This document shows positions 8,720-18,473 of a DNA stretch of 43,300 nucleotides, piece after piece; the first letter of the stretch is position 1; the number at the start of each line of letters is the position of its first letter. The position numbers and the translations under genes were made by a program. The notes under the pieces were generated by a model. The model was not told the DNA's origin. It did not search any database and saw nothing but the letters and a program-made list of their open reading frames with translations. Source of the stretch: Paraburkholderia oxyphila NBRC 105797 (GTDB taxonomy: Bacteria; Pseudomonadota; Gammaproteobacteria; Burkholderiales; Burkholderiaceae); NCBI RefSeq assembly GCF_000685075.1, contig NZ_BAYD01000089.1, positions 1 through 43,300 on the forward strand, given 5' to 3'.

Positions 8720-11323
8720 TCACGGCTGGCGCGCCGGGTTGCCCCGTTCGGGCCGGCGCCGCGTGAAGAGGTTCTCGAGCGCGTCGAAGAACGCATCGGC
8801 GAGACGCAGATAGCCCTGCCAGCTCAGCGTGATCAGTTCGACGAGCCCGTTGAGCGGGGCGTCCTCGCGTGGCACGTCTTCCCATTCGAGCCAGGCGTCG
8901 GCGCGGCCGAAGGTGCACTCGACGAGCCGCCGCTCGCGCTCGATCGTCAGGTCTTCGAAGCGTACGCCCAGGTGCCCGTTGGCCAGACGCGCGACCACGG
9001 CCGGGAAGTCGTGCTCGAGCGTGCCGCGCGAGAGGCACACGCTCACGCGCTCGCCGGTCGCGAGCGTTTCCGCGCCGGCCTCGGGCGGTAGCACGAGGCC
9101 GAGGCCCCCCATCGAATAGTTCTCGGTCTTGCAGGCGAGCGTGCGGCCGTCGGGCAGCGTGAGCATGGCGGGCACGCGCAGCGGGATGCGGTGGGCGACG
9201 CGCACCTGGCGCGCTTCCTTCGCCACGCCCACAGCGAGGCCGAGCACCGTGAGGTTCACGAAGGCCCAGAACAGGTTCATGAACACCGTGGCGGGCTCGT
9301 CGCTTTGCCAGATCGTGAGCCGCCCGATGCCGGCCAGCACGCCGATCGCGTTGAGGCCGAGCAGCACGAGATACGGCGTGGAAATGGTCCAGTCGAGATA
9401 GTCGCGCTCGATGTGGCCGCCCTTGGAGGTCACGTTGAACTTGCCGAGCTTCGGATTGATGAACGCCATCGTGGTCGGCAGCACGATGTACCAGGCGAGC
9501 ACGCTCTCGTAGGCTTCGGCCCAGAACGAATGGCGATAGTGGCCCTGGATGCGCGAGTTGGCGATGGCGGAGATCAGCAGGTAGGGCAGCACGTAGGCGA
9601 GGATCACGGGGGCAGCCGTGTTGATCACGTGCAGCCCGAAAAACAGGAACGCGCACGGCATCACGAGGAAGATCAGGCGCGGGATGCCGTAGAAGAAATG
9701 CAGCATCGCGTTGCTGTAGCACAGGCGCTGGAAGAACGAGAGCCCCTTGCCGAACCACGGGTTGTCGACGCGGAAGATCTGCGTCATGCCGCGCGCCCAG
9801 CGGATGCGCTGGCCGATATGCCCCGCGAGGCTCTCGGTGGCGAGGCCCGCGGCCTGCACGGTGCGCAGGTACGCCGAGGTGTAGCCCTCGCGGTGCAGGC
9901 GCAGCGAGGTATGCGCGTCCTCGGTGACGGTCTCCACGGCAATTCCGCCGATCGACTCGAGCGGCTTGCGCTTGATGATCGCGCACGAGCCGCAGAAGAA
10001 GGTGGCGTCCCAGAAGTCGTTGCCGTCCTGGATCAGGCCGTAGAAGAGGCTGCCTTCGTTGGGCACGCGATGGAACGTGTCGAAGTTGCGCTCGAACGGA
10101 TCGGGCGAGAAGAAGTGGTGCGGCGTCTGCACCACCGCGCATTTCGGGTCGGCGAGGAAGGTGCCCACCGTGGTCTGCAGGAACGAGCGCGTGGGGATGT
10201 GATCGCAGTCGAAGATGGCGATCAGATCGCCCTGGGTGAGCGGCAGTGCGTGATTGATGTTGCCGGCCTTGGCGTGCGTGTGCTCTTCGCGGCGGATGTA
10301 GCCCACGCCCACCTGCGCGGCGAAGTCGCGGAATTCGTCGCGGTCGCCGTCGTCGAGGAGGTAGACGCGCAGCTTGTCGCGCGGCCAGTCGATCGTGCTC
10401 GCCGCGAATACGGTTGGACGCACGACCGAAAGCGGTTCGTTATAGGTCGGAATGTAGATGTCGACCGTCGGCCAGTCGGCGGGATCGTCGGGCAGTGCGC
10501 TCGGCTTGCGGCGCAGCGGCCATGCCGTCTGCACATAGCCGAACACGAGCACGACCCACGTGTAGAGCTCGGCGGCGAACAGCACGTAGCCCACGAAGGC
10601 CTCGGCGGGGCTCGCCAGATGCAGCGTCTGGGTGCTGCGCCACCAGACGTAGCGGCCCGTCATGAGGATCGAGAGCATCACCATGAGCATGGTGGCGAGA
10701 TGCCCCGGGATGCGGCGCGCGACCATGACCATGAGCCACACGAGGAAGAACAGCATCACCTGGCTGCCGAGCGGCAGCGGGGTCGTGCAGATCGCGACCG
10801 CCGCAGCGAACGCGAGCCACAGCAGACACTGGCGCAGGAAGGGCACGCGGTCGAGCGCGGCGGAGCCCCGTTCGAGGCGCGCGCTGATGCCGTCCCAGTC
10901 GATGGCGGGCAGCCGTGCCGTCAGCGCCGCGTGGCCCTTGGCGACGCGCCGGTAGACGGGCTCGAGACGCTTGTCGAGCCACACGCGCAGCGCGATGCGT
11001 TGCGGATGCGGGGCGGTGTGCTGCTTGCGCAGGTCGGCGGCGAGACGGCGGCGCGCGCGGCGCGGGCGCAGGAACAGGCGCAGGAGCCACGCGCTCTTGC
11101 TGCGGTCGTCGCCCACGTCGAGCTGGTCGGCGATCTCGCGGCCCAGCGCCGCGAACGCGAGCGCGGGCCAGTCGCGCTTGCCGGGGCGCGGCGGCCGGAA
11201 GAACAGGCGCAGCAGCCACAGGCCGAACGCGGCGTCGGCGGCGACGCTCAGTTCGCGCGCGCCCACCCGGCGCAGGCGCGCCCAGAACGACGTCCAGAGC
11301 CCGATCGCCTGCGCGCGCATCAT
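8720..11323 (-). CDS. bcsA: Cellulose synthase catalytic subunit BcsA
   Basis: 867-residue inner-membrane GT2 enzyme that polymerises UDP-glucose and threads the glucan through its own channel. After an unusually long Arg-rich N-terminus, paired membrane helices occur near 165-265. The GT domain carries DDG (324-326), DCD (372-374), TED (467-469) and QRIRW (505-509), the full processive set. More helices follow, then a C-terminal PilZ domain with RVAHR (708-712) and NYSMGG (735-740), the c-di-GMP-binding RxxxR and [DN]xSxxG motifs, so the enzyme should be c-di-GMP activated. The ATG at 11323 overlaps the bcsQ stop (ATGA). The open frame extends further upstream inside bcsQ and is spurious there. 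Confidence 0.97.
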   Translation of the reverse strand: MMRAQAIGLWTSFWARLRRVGARELSVAADAAFGLWLLRLFFRPPRPGKRDWPALAFAALGREIADQLDVGDDRSKSAWLLRLFLRPRRARRRLAADLRKQHTAPHPQRIALRVWLDKRLEPVYRRVAKGHAALTARLPAIDWDGISARLERGSAALDRVPFLRQCLLWLAFAAAVAICTTPLPLGSQVMLFFLVWLMVMVARRIPGHLATMLMVMLSILMTGRYVWWRSTQTLHLASPAEAFVGYVLFAAELYTWVVLVFGYVQTAWPLRRKPSALPDDPADWPTVDIYIPTYNEPLSVVRPTVFAASTIDWPRDKLRVYLLDDGDRDEFRDFAAQVGVGYIRREEHTHAKAGNINHALPLTQGDLIAIFDCDHIPTRSFLQTTVGTFLADPKCAVVQTPHHFFSPDPFERNFDTFHRVPNEGSLFYGLIQDGNDFWDATFFCGSCAIIKRKPLESIGGIAVETVTEDAHTSLRLHREGYTSAYLRTVQAAGLATESLAGHIGQRIRWARGMTQIFRVDNPWFGKGLSFFQRLCYSNAMLHFFYGIPRLIFLVMPCAFLFFGLHVINTAAPVILAYVLPYLLISAIANSRIQGHYRHSFWAEAYESVLAWYIVLPTTMAFINPKLGKFNVTSKGGHIERDYLDWTISTPYLVLLGLNAIGVLAGIGRLTIWQSDEPATVFMNLFWAFVNLTVLGLAVGVAKEARQVRVAHRIPLRVPAMLTLPDGRTLACKTENYSMGGLGLVLPPEAGAETLATGERVSVCLSRGTLEHDFPAVVARLANGHLGVRFEDLTIERERRLVECTFGRADAWLEWEDVPREDAPLNGLVELITLSWQGYLRLADAFFDALENLFTRRRPERGNPARQP

Positions 11324-12129
11324 CGGCCGGCCCCCGTTGCGCCTTCGGGCACGTTCTCCGGCGTTTCGGCGCGCGTGTTCGTCGCCCAGTGCGAAATCCA
11401 CGAGGCGATGCCGTTCAGGTCGTGCGCGGCCTGCGAGGCGGGTGCGCTGCGGCAGAAGTTGGCGCCGGCCGCGAGCGCGGCGGGCACACCGGTATCGGCA
11501 TGCACGAGATACGGCAGCATGGCCGCACCGAGGCGCGCGCGCAGCAGCACGACGAGATCCGAGTGCAGCGGCCGCGCGGGGACGACCGCATTCGCAACGA
11601 ACGCTGCGCGCTTGCCTGTGCGCGCGAGCGCCGCGGTGAAGCGCGGCAGCGTCGCGCAAGTGGTGGCGTCGGGCGTGAGCACGCCGAGCACGAGGTCGGC
11701 GGCGTCGATCGCCTGGCGCGCGTGCGGCGAAGGCCAGGGCGCGGCGTCGATGAGCGCGATGCCGTTCGCCGGCAGGTCCACGCGCGCGAGCCGCTCGCGC
11801 AGCCAGGTGCGGTGGGTGTCGAGGTGGGCGGCGCCGTCGTCGTCGTCTTCTTGCGGCGCGCTGCCCCAGGGGAGCACGAGCACGCCGTCGTCGCTTTGCA
11901 GCGCGGCGCGGGCCCAGCCGTCGCCGGCCGGATTCGTACCGCGCAGATTCGTGACGAGGCCTTCGCGCGCGCTGTCGCGCAGGCCGAAATGCAGCGCCAG
12001 CACGTTGCGCGGATCGCATTCGACGGCGAGCGTCGTGTGCGAGCGCGCGGCAAGCAGGCTCGCGAGCGCGGCGGTGAGCGTCGTGCGGCCCGCGCCGCCC
12101 ACGGCGGAGACGATCGCGACAGTTCTCAT
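11320..12129 (-). CDS. bcsQ: MinD/ParA-like cellulose protein BcsQ
   Basis: 269-residue SIMIBI-class NTPase homologue that, in enterobacteria, forms the cytosolic vestibule with BcsR and BcsE and is needed for cellulose secretion, perhaps at the pole. The N-terminus VAIVSAVGGAGRTTLTAAL is a P-loop in which both characteristic lysines are replaced (Val and Arg). LIDAAPW is the Walker B-like strand. ATG 12129 overlaps the bcsF stop by ATGA, and its own stop overlaps the bcsA start, so bcsF-Q-A are translationally coupled. Placement between bcsF and bcsA and the conserved ParA fold make the call firm. Confidence 0.88.
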   Translation of the reverse strand: MRTVAIVSAVGGAGRTTLTAALASLLAARSHTTLAVECDPRNVLALHFGLRDSAREGLVTNLRGTNPAGDGWARAALQSDDGVLVLPWGSAPQEDDDDGAAHLDTHRTWLRERLARVDLPANGIALIDAAPWPSPHARQAIDAADLVLGVLTPDATTCATLPRFTAALARTGKRAAFVANAVVPARPLHSDLVVLLRARLGAAMLPYLVHADTGVPAALAAGANFCRSAPASQAAHDLNGIASWISHWATNTRAETPENVPEGATGAGR

Positions 12130-12392
12130 GAGCGAGGCTCCGCAAGGTTGGCCGCTACGGCCGGGGTGGCCGCGGTGGGGGGCACGGACGAAGGCCGGCG
12201 CACCACGACATCGGTGCGGCGCTTGCCGCGAATCACGAGGGCGCCCAGCTGCGGCGGCAATTCGAGCGGCCGCGAGCGCACGGGCTTGGCCCAGTTGGGC
12301 ACGAAGCGCCCGAGGCGCAGTCGCCACGCGAGCCACCAGAGCGGCGCGGCGAGCATCAGCCCCCAGACGAAATAACCGAGGAAGATGTTCAT
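12126..12392 (-). CDS. bcsF: BcsF-like single-pass membrane protein
   Basis: 88 residues: a short N-terminus, one hydrophobic segment (FLGYFVWGLMLAAPLWWLAW, 4-23), then a basic cytoplasmic tail. In E. coli, BcsF anchors the c-di-GMP-binding BcsE at the membrane. This copy is longer than the ~63-residue E. coli protein and has a Pro/Ala-rich end. GGAG lies 7 nt before the ATG. Sequence alone would not identify it; the position directly after bcsE and before bcsQ does. Confidence 0.75.
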   Translation of the reverse strand: MNIFLGYFVWGLMLAAPLWWLAWRLRLGRFVPNWAKPVRSRPLELPPQLGALVIRGKRRTDVVVRRPSSVPPTAATPAVAANLAEPRS

Positions 12393-12439
12393 GTCAGTCT
12401 CCGCCGGGCAGGGAGTGCAGTGAGCGTGGGGTCTTCATA

Positions 12440-14416
12440 TCAGCGGCGTTCCTGGGCTTTGAGCGGCAGCGATACCGGGCGTGGCTCGGCGCGCGGCGCT
12501 TCGCTGCCGTCCGATTGCCACGTGCTGGGTGCGGGCACGGCAGTGGCGAATGCGGGGAGTGTCGGCAGCAGGCCGCCGGCTTGGGGCACATCGGGCGCGG
12601 CGCTGTTGCCGGTCGCGGCGACAGCGTTTGCGGTAGCACTGCCGCCAGCGGCGCTTCCATCCGGCGTGCGTGCCGCCGCCGCGTGTTCGCCCGCCGGCGC
12701 CTGCGGTGCGTCCGGCGCATTCAGCGCGAGCCAGCCCGAATAGTCGGGCGGCGTCTGCGCCTCGATCTCGTCGGTCAGCGTCTCGAGCAGCGCCGCGATC
12801 GATTTCGGGTCGCCGCAGCGCTGCTCGCCCTGGAAGAGCTCGGCGAGCGCTCGCTTGAATACGCGCTGGAGCACCGCATCGGCGTCGCCGAGGCGGCACG
12901 CGAAGAAGAACACGTAGAGGCTGTCGCCCGCGGCCGTCACGATGTCGCCCGCGCGCCGCAGCACGCAGGCCTTGAGCGCGTCGACGTGGGCCACTTCGGG
13001 CATCAGCGCGAGCCGGATCAGCACGCTCGGCAGCTGGATCACGCGGCTGCGCTCCACGGCGGCGCCCACGAGCTCGACGAAGCGCGTCGCGCCCACGTAG
13101 CCGGTTTCCTCGCCGTGCATTACGCCGGCAAGCGCCTGGCGGTAGTCGGCGGGCACGGGCCGCGAATACACCTGGCCCTGCAGGCTCTCGACGATCGCCT
13201 CCACCTGGGAGAGCGTCGTGTGGCGCGCCACCACGCGGTTCGCGCCCAGATTGAGCATCAGCGATTCGTAGCGCATTGCCACGGCTTCCTCGCGCACGAT
13301 GATCTTGAGCGCGTTGCCGCATTGCAGCCGCAGCGTGTGCACCTGCTCGGCGAGCGATTCGAGCTGGCGGCTCGCGCCGAAGTCGAGGATCACGGTGGCG
13401 GCGACGGCGGTGCGCGCGGCAGCAAGCGCGGCTTCGTTGTCGTCGACCACTTGCCAGCTGGGCGGCAGCACACGCTCGTTGAGCACGGCGTCGCGCGAGG
13501 TGATCACACGGCCCTCGTCGGGCGCGAGCAGACCCACCACGTCCATTGAACGCTCGACCGTGCCGCTCGTGCTCGTGACCATGAGCCGGTGATCGACCGC
13601 CGCGAAGCGCAGCGGCAGCGACTGGCTGCCGAGCACCGTCTCGCCGGCGCGCCAGAACGCCACTTCCCAATGGAACTGGCCCTGCGTCTGCAGCAGTTGC
13701 GCGGCACCGGCGAAGCGCGCCTGGAAGGCGGCGAACTCGGGGTGCGCCTCTTCGTCGCCAAGGCCCGGCGGCTCGGCCACCAGCAGCACACCGTGGCGGT
13801 GCTGGGTGCACCAGTTCGCGAGCTGCGCGCCCTGGCGCGCGAGCGTGGCGGCGTCTTGCCAGGCGAAGAAGGCTTCGGCGCCTTCGATGTAGAACTGACT
13901 CGCGGGCGCCGCGCACTGGTTGGCGAGGGCGTCGAGTGCCTCGATCAGCACCTGTGCGCCGTCGCGGTCGGCGAGCGGGACGAGCGAGCAGACGTTGGCC
14001 CAGTGATGGGTCGCGCCGGGCCGGTCGATGTCGATGCCGTGATCGCGCAGCGTGGCCGCGATGCTCACGCCGTCGCGCGTGGAGAGCACCGTCGCGGGGC
14101 CTTCGAGCGCGGCGGCGGCGGTCTGCCAGAACAGCGCGTCGCGCGCCGGCGAGGCGCTGGCATAGACGACGTGCACCTGGCCCGGGCCCAGCGCGGCGAG
14201 CGCGGGCGGCAGACCCTCGATGGCGAGCGGCGCGCGCCGCGAGAGGCGCGCGAGCAGCGACGGGTGCGGCTCGCGGCCGGTGCCCATGGCGGCAGTCGCC
14301 ACGCCGGGCGTCGCTACGCCGGACGCAGCGGCGCCCGCCGCGGACGCGTGGGCGCCAGCGGGTGGCCGTGCGGGCGGCGCCGGTTCAGAGGCGGAGTCGC
14401 GTGCGGGCTCGTTCAT
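12440..14416 (-). CDS. bcsE: c-di-GMP-binding cellulose protein BcsE
   Basis: 658 residues. BcsE is a cytosolic regulator that raises cellulose output by binding c-di-GMP through a GIL domain. Residues 1-50 and ~565-658 are Ala/Pro/Gly-rich and probably disordered. The core has an NTPase-like region (about 60-330), a receiver-like stretch with VILDFGASR at 342-350, and a degenerate GGDEF-like region. That region contains RAGD at 488-491, matching the RxGD c-di-GMP motif of the family, followed by DSLYVFFFACR. The ATG at 14416 has GGAG 7 nt upstream and lies 49 nt after bcsC; bcsF follows 47 nt downstream. Divergent in sequence but convincing in context. Confidence 0.87.
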   Translation of the reverse strand: MNEPARDSASEPAPPARPPAGAHASAAGAAASGVATPGVATAAMGTGREPHPSLLARLSRRAPLAIEGLPPALAALGPGQVHVVYASASPARDALFWQTAAAALEGPATVLSTRDGVSIAATLRDHGIDIDRPGATHHWANVCSLVPLADRDGAQVLIEALDALANQCAAPASQFYIEGAEAFFAWQDAATLARQGAQLANWCTQHRHGVLLVAEPPGLGDEEAHPEFAAFQARFAGAAQLLQTQGQFHWEVAFWRAGETVLGSQSLPLRFAAVDHRLMVTSTSGTVERSMDVVGLLAPDEGRVITSRDAVLNERVLPPSWQVVDDNEAALAAARTAVAATVILDFGASRQLESLAEQVHTLRLQCGNALKIIVREEAVAMRYESLMLNLGANRVVARHTTLSQVEAIVESLQGQVYSRPVPADYRQALAGVMHGEETGYVGATRFVELVGAAVERSRVIQLPSVLIRLALMPEVAHVDALKACVLRRAGDIVTAAGDSLYVFFFACRLGDADAVLQRVFKRALAELFQGEQRCGDPKSIAALLETLTDEIEAQTPPDYSGWLALNAPDAPQAPAGEHAAAARTPDGSAAGGSATANAVAATGNSAAPDVPQAGGLLPTLPAFATAVPAPSTWQSDGSEAPRAEPRPVSLPLKAQERR

Positions 14417-14465
14417 CGTCGTGTCTCCGGCAGCGCGGTTTGCATCGAAATCTTCATACGACGTC

Positions 14466-17400
14466 TCAATAATCTGAGTATGGCCTCACTGGCGTCGGCG
14501 GGTAAGGTACCGGGCCATGCTGCGGCGAGAAGAAGTAGCGCAGATACACGAGCCCCACATTCGGCGCATAGTCGCGCGAGCGGTCGAGCCGGAAGCGCCC
14601 GCCCGCCACGAAATGCGGGGTGATGCGGTACTCGAGCGCCGCTTCCACGGCATAGCTGAAGCCGCCGCCCGAGCCGCCGCCGAAGTACGGGTTGCCGGCC
14701 GCGGCCTGGAGCACCGGATTCGTGGGGAAGTACGGCGAGCGGTCCTCGTTCGTGAACGAGACGCCGACCGAGCCGTCGATCTCCCACGAGAGCTTCTGGT
14801 AGCGGCCTTTCCAGTCGAGCGGGATGCCGAACGAGAGGTAGCTCTGCGGGCTGTAATAGCCGCCGTTGCCGAACGTGTAGAAGTGCTCGTTTTTCGAGTA
14901 CTGCCAGTAGTTGATCGTGAGGCCGCTCGAGACGTCCTGGTCGGGCCGCTTCCAGACCGTCCAGTCGTAGCCGCTGCGCACCTTGAACTCCTGGTTGGTC
15001 GGCACGTTGGAGCCGGTCAGGAGGCCGAAGCCGAGGCTCGTGAAGAGCGTGCCGGGACCGAAGTCGTGCGCGCCGCGCACTGTGATGCCATTGCGCACCA
15101 CTCCGCCCCAGGTCTCGCCGGTGACCGGGTCGCGCCCGCCCGCGTAGGACACGAGGCTGCTGGTCATGGCGCGGCGCGAGACGTCGACGGACACCGATGC
15201 GCGCGAGAAGTCGTAGCGGTACAGCAAGCCGCCCAGCACGCTCGAGATCGGGAAGCCGAGCGGCGTGGAGCCGATATCGGCGCGCCAGTTGGTGTTCGCG
15301 CGGTTGTACTCGTAGCCCGCCGCCAGCGCGACGCCCCTGGCGGTCTCGTTGATCGACGGAATCCTGTTCCTGGTCGCGGCGTCGACGGCCGGAACCGTGC
15401 CGTAGTCGTAGGACCCGAGGCTGCCCGCGGGCAGCGTGCCGGCGTTCAGATAGACCGTGTCGGCGTGGAAGAAATAGTGGCCCGTGTAGCCGTCCGGAAT
15501 GCGCACGTAGAGCGGAATTTCCGTGGCGTGCAGCTCCGAGATGCCGGGGTCGCCCGAGAGGTTCGACTGATACCACTCGGTTGCGACCTGCCCCTGGCGG
15601 CGGTCCTCCAGCCCCTGCAGCGCGCGGCCCGCGGAGGTCAGGCCGTCGGGGCCGGGCTGCTCGCCTTCGGCCTGCTCCTGCGTGAGCGAGCTGCGGTAGA
15701 GGCTCGCAGCCTCGTTGTAGTCGCCGCGCGACTGCGCCACGCGACCGGCCTGGGTGGTGACGTCCGAGCGGTCGGGGTAGCGCGCGCGCAGCGGGTCGAT
15801 CACGTCCTGCGCTTCCTGGTCGAGCCCCTGCGCCGTGAAGCGCCGCGCGATGGACAGGCGCGTATCCACGTCGTCGGCGGGGGTGTCGGCCAATACGTCG
15901 CGCACCATCTCGGCAGCCTCCCGGTCGCGGCCCATGCGTTCCAGCATACGCGCAACCGTCAGACGCGCATCGGCATCGCCGGGCTGCTGCACCAGCACTT
16001 GTTGCGCGGACGCCATCGCGCCCTTGTAGTCGCCCTTCGCCTCGAGCAGGTCGGCCTGCTCCAGCAGCCAGCGGCGGTTCGACTTGAGCCGTTCGGGCAC
16101 GGCGTCGAGCGTGCGCTGCGCGCTCCTCAAGTTGCCGCTTTCGATCAGGCGGTCGGTCGCGCGCACGGCGAGGCGCAGCTCCTGGTCGTCGAGGTCGGCG
16201 CGCTGTTCGTCGGTGAGGCCGGGCCGCGCGCGCGTGGCGTCGATCCACTTGGCCCAGTCGTCGTCGCGATTGGCGGCGGCAAGCAGCTCGCCGTAGCGCA
16301 CGCGCGCGCCGTTGGCCGCCGGATCGTCGGGGTGCGCCGCGAGCCAGTCCTGCACGAGCGCGAGACCCTTGTCCGTTTCGCCGATGGCGATCCATTCGCG
16401 CCCCACCGAGGCCAGCATTTGCGGGTCGTTCGTGGCGTTGGCGTCGGCGGCGGCCGAGTCGAGCACGGGGCGCGCCTCGTCTTCCTTGCCCTGCGCGATC
16501 AGCTGGCGGGCCTGCGCAAGCTTCTTCTGTGCCGCGAGGTTGCCCATCAGCTCGCGCATGCCGGCGCTGCGCTCGGCGGCCGGCACGGCGTCGAGCTGGG
16601 CGGTGGCGCCGTCCACGTCGTCCACCGAATTCAGATAGAGCGCTGTGGCGTAGTGCATGTCGGGCGACTGCGAGACCTTCAGGCCGTCTTCCATCACCGC
16701 GCGGCCGAGCGCGGGCAGCCCGAGATCGCGGTACTGGCGCGCGAGCGTGAAGCGCAGCCAGGCGTCGTCGGGCGTGAGGCGCACGGCGTCCTCGAGCTTG
16801 GCGATGGCCGGACTCTTGAGGTTCTCGGCCAGCAACTGGTCGGCCTGGATCGCGAGCAGCTCGGCATGCAGGCGCTTGAGCTCTGCTGTGGAGCCCGTGA
16901 GGCGCGGCGTCGTCGCCGTGATGAGCGGGCCGATCTCGTTGTCGCGATGGGTTGCGCGCAGCACCGTCACGAGGCTGCGCAGCGCGTCCATGTCGGGCGT
17001 TTTCGCGTCGACCAGCGGGCGCAGCACGGCTTCGGCCTCGGTCCACTTCTTCTGCGCGATGAGCGAGTCGGCGAGGACGTGCTCGGCGTCGGTGTTGCCC
17101 GGATCGAGCTTGAGCGCCTCGCGGGCGAGCGCCTCGCCCTGCTCGGGCTGGCCCTGCGAGTTGGCCGCGCGCGCCTTGGCAATGGTGCCCCAGATCGTGG
17201 CCGTCTTTTCGAGGCTGCGCCACTTGCCGGCGTTGTCGGGGTCGAGTTTGAGCGCGCGCGCGAACAGTTCACGCGCTTCGTCATGGCGGCCTTCGCGCAG
17301 GCGCACGAGGCCGAACGCGCCCAGCGTCGCGCCGTCGTTCGGGTTCGCGCGCTGGGCCGTCTGCAGCGAGGCTTCGGCATCCTGGAGATCGCCGCGCTGC

Positions 17401-18473
17401 AGTTGCGCGAGGCCACGCTCGCGCGCGGCCGCGCCCGGACCCGCCGGACGCGCGCGCGCGGCGGTCGATGCGCCGCCCGACGCCTTGCCCGCTACGATGC
17501 TCGCCGGCGGCACGTAACTCTTGCCGCTCGCCGCTGCCGCGTTGGCCTGCGCGACGCCCTTCGGCCCGAGCTTCTGCGCGAGGTCGGCGACGGTCTGCTG
17601 GGCGTCGGTGTCGTCGGGCACTTCCTGCAGGTAGCGCTGATACCAGACGTAGTAGGCCGGATCGTCGCGGCCCGCGCTGTTGAGCGCGGCACGCCAGTAG
17701 TCGAGTGCACGCGCGCGGTTGCTGTCCTGACGCTGATAAACGCGATAGATCAGGTTCAGGCCTTCCATGCGCGTGTTGGGGCGGTCGGTGAGCAGGTCAC
17801 CGAGCGTCAGCGCCGCGACCGTATCGTTCGGGTTCTGCTTGATCCGCGCGCGCAGCTCGTTGATCACTTGCACGCGGCCGTCGGCCGTGCCGGCGATGAT
17901 GCGGTAATAGTCCCGCTCGAGGTCGCCCTTGGGCGCGCCGTTCGGGAACAGCTTGCGCATGCGCGCCGCGGCTTCCTCGCCCTTGCCCGCGTTCGCGAGC
18001 AGGCGGATCTGCGCAAGCTCGTTCTTGTCGGTCGTGGCGAGGCGGTAGGCGTCGGCGAGCTCCTGGGTCGCGCTCGCGTTCGGCGCGGTCTTTTTCAGTT
18101 GCGCGAGGATCTTCGCCGCCTCGGCCGTGTGGTTCAGGCGTAACTCGATCTGGCCCATCAGCGCAAGCGCGTCTGCCTGCTGCGGATCGAACAGCAGGGC
18201 CTTCTGCACGAGACCGCGCGCGACGTCGGGGCGGTTCTTCGTCATCCACATGCGCGCCGCCGACAGCAACTGCGCGGCCTGCGCCGAGGGTGCGGCGGCG
18301 TTCGCGGCCGGTTGCGGGGCGTTTTGCGCGGACGGTGCGCCCTGCGCGTTTTGCGCACGCGCGCCGCAGGGCAGCGCCGCGATCAGCAGTGCTAGCAGCG
18401 GCGTGAGCGAGGGCGCGCGGCGCGGCGGCCTCGCGGGGAGGGTCAGCGCGGTGCCGGGCATCGGGTCGTCCAT
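14466..18473 (-). CDS. bcsC: Cellulose exporter BcsC (TPR plus outer-membrane barrel)
   Basis: About 1335 residues. A signal peptide (LTPLLALLIAALPCGARA) is followed by some 900 residues of tetratricopeptide repeats, e.g. ARGLVQKALLFDPQQADALA and ARELFARALKLDPDNAGKW, which form the periplasmic scaffold. The last ~375 residues are the BCSC_C beta-barrel (from about NLSGDPGISELHATEIPLYV), rich in alternating aromatic strands and ending in GLVYLRYFF plus a Pro-rich tail. Start: ATG 18473 or ATG 18461; neither has a strong ribosome site and both overlap the end of bcsZ, pointing to coupling. The longer upstream open frame lies inside bcsZ and is not real. Confidence 0.95.
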   Translation of the reverse strand: MDDPMPGTALTLPARPPRRAPSLTPLLALLIAALPCGARAQNAQGAPSAQNAPQPAANAAAPSAQAAQLLSAARMWMTKNRPDVARGLVQKALLFDPQQADALALMGQIELRLNHTAEAAKILAQLKKTAPNASATQELADAYRLATTDKNELAQIRLLANAGKGEEAAARMRKLFPNGAPKGDLERDYYRIIAGTADGRVQVINELRARIKQNPNDTVAALTLGDLLTDRPNTRMEGLNLIYRVYQRQDSNRARALDYWRAALNSAGRDDPAYYVWYQRYLQEVPDDTDAQQTVADLAQKLGPKGVAQANAAAASGKSYVPPASIVAGKASGGASTAARARPAGPGAAARERGLAQLQRGDLQDAEASLQTAQRANPNDGATLGAFGLVRLREGRHDEARELFARALKLDPDNAGKWRSLEKTATIWGTIAKARAANSQGQPEQGEALAREALKLDPGNTDAEHVLADSLIAQKKWTEAEAVLRPLVDAKTPDMDALRSLVTVLRATHRDNEIGPLITATTPRLTGSTAELKRLHAELLAIQADQLLAENLKSPAIAKLEDAVRLTPDDAWLRFTLARQYRDLGLPALGRAVMEDGLKVSQSPDMHYATALYLNSVDDVDGATAQLDAVPAAERSAGMRELMGNLAAQKKLAQARQLIAQGKEDEARPVLDSAAADANATNDPQMLASVGREWIAIGETDKGLALVQDWLAAHPDDPAANGARVRYGELLAAANRDDDWAKWIDATRARPGLTDEQRADLDDQELRLAVRATDRLIESGNLRSAQRTLDAVPERLKSNRRWLLEQADLLEAKGDYKGAMASAQQVLVQQPGDADARLTVARMLERMGRDREAAEMVRDVLADTPADDVDTRLSIARRFTAQGLDQEAQDVIDPLRARYPDRSDVTTQAGRVAQSRGDYNEAASLYRSSLTQEQAEGEQPGPDGLTSAGRALQGLEDRRQGQVATEWYQSNLSGDPGISELHATEIPLYVRIPDGYTGHYFFHADTVYLNAGTLPAGSLGSYDYGTVPAVDAATRNRIPSINETARGVALAAGYEYNRANTNWRADIGSTPLGFPISSVLGGLLYRYDFSRASVSVDVSRRAMTSSLVSYAGGRDPVTGETWGGVVRNGITVRGAHDFGPGTLFTSLGFGLLTGSNVPTNQEFKVRSGYDWTVWKRPDQDVSSGLTINYWQYSKNEHFYTFGNGGYYSPQSYLSFGIPLDWKGRYQKLSWEIDGSVGVSFTNEDRSPYFPTNPVLQAAAGNPYFGGGSGGGFSYAVEAALEYRITPHFVAGGRFRLDRSRDYAPNVGLVYLRYFFSPQHGPVPYPPTPVRPYSDY

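Noticed and set aside
9191..13549. 1452-codon plus-strand open frame across the bcs genes
   Set aside because: Antisense shadow of bcsA, bcsF, bcsQ and bcsE; no conserved motifs of its own.
14517..18143. 1208-codon plus-strand open frame opposite bcsC
   Set aside because: Antisense shadow of the TPR region; composition is repetitive and unlike a protein.
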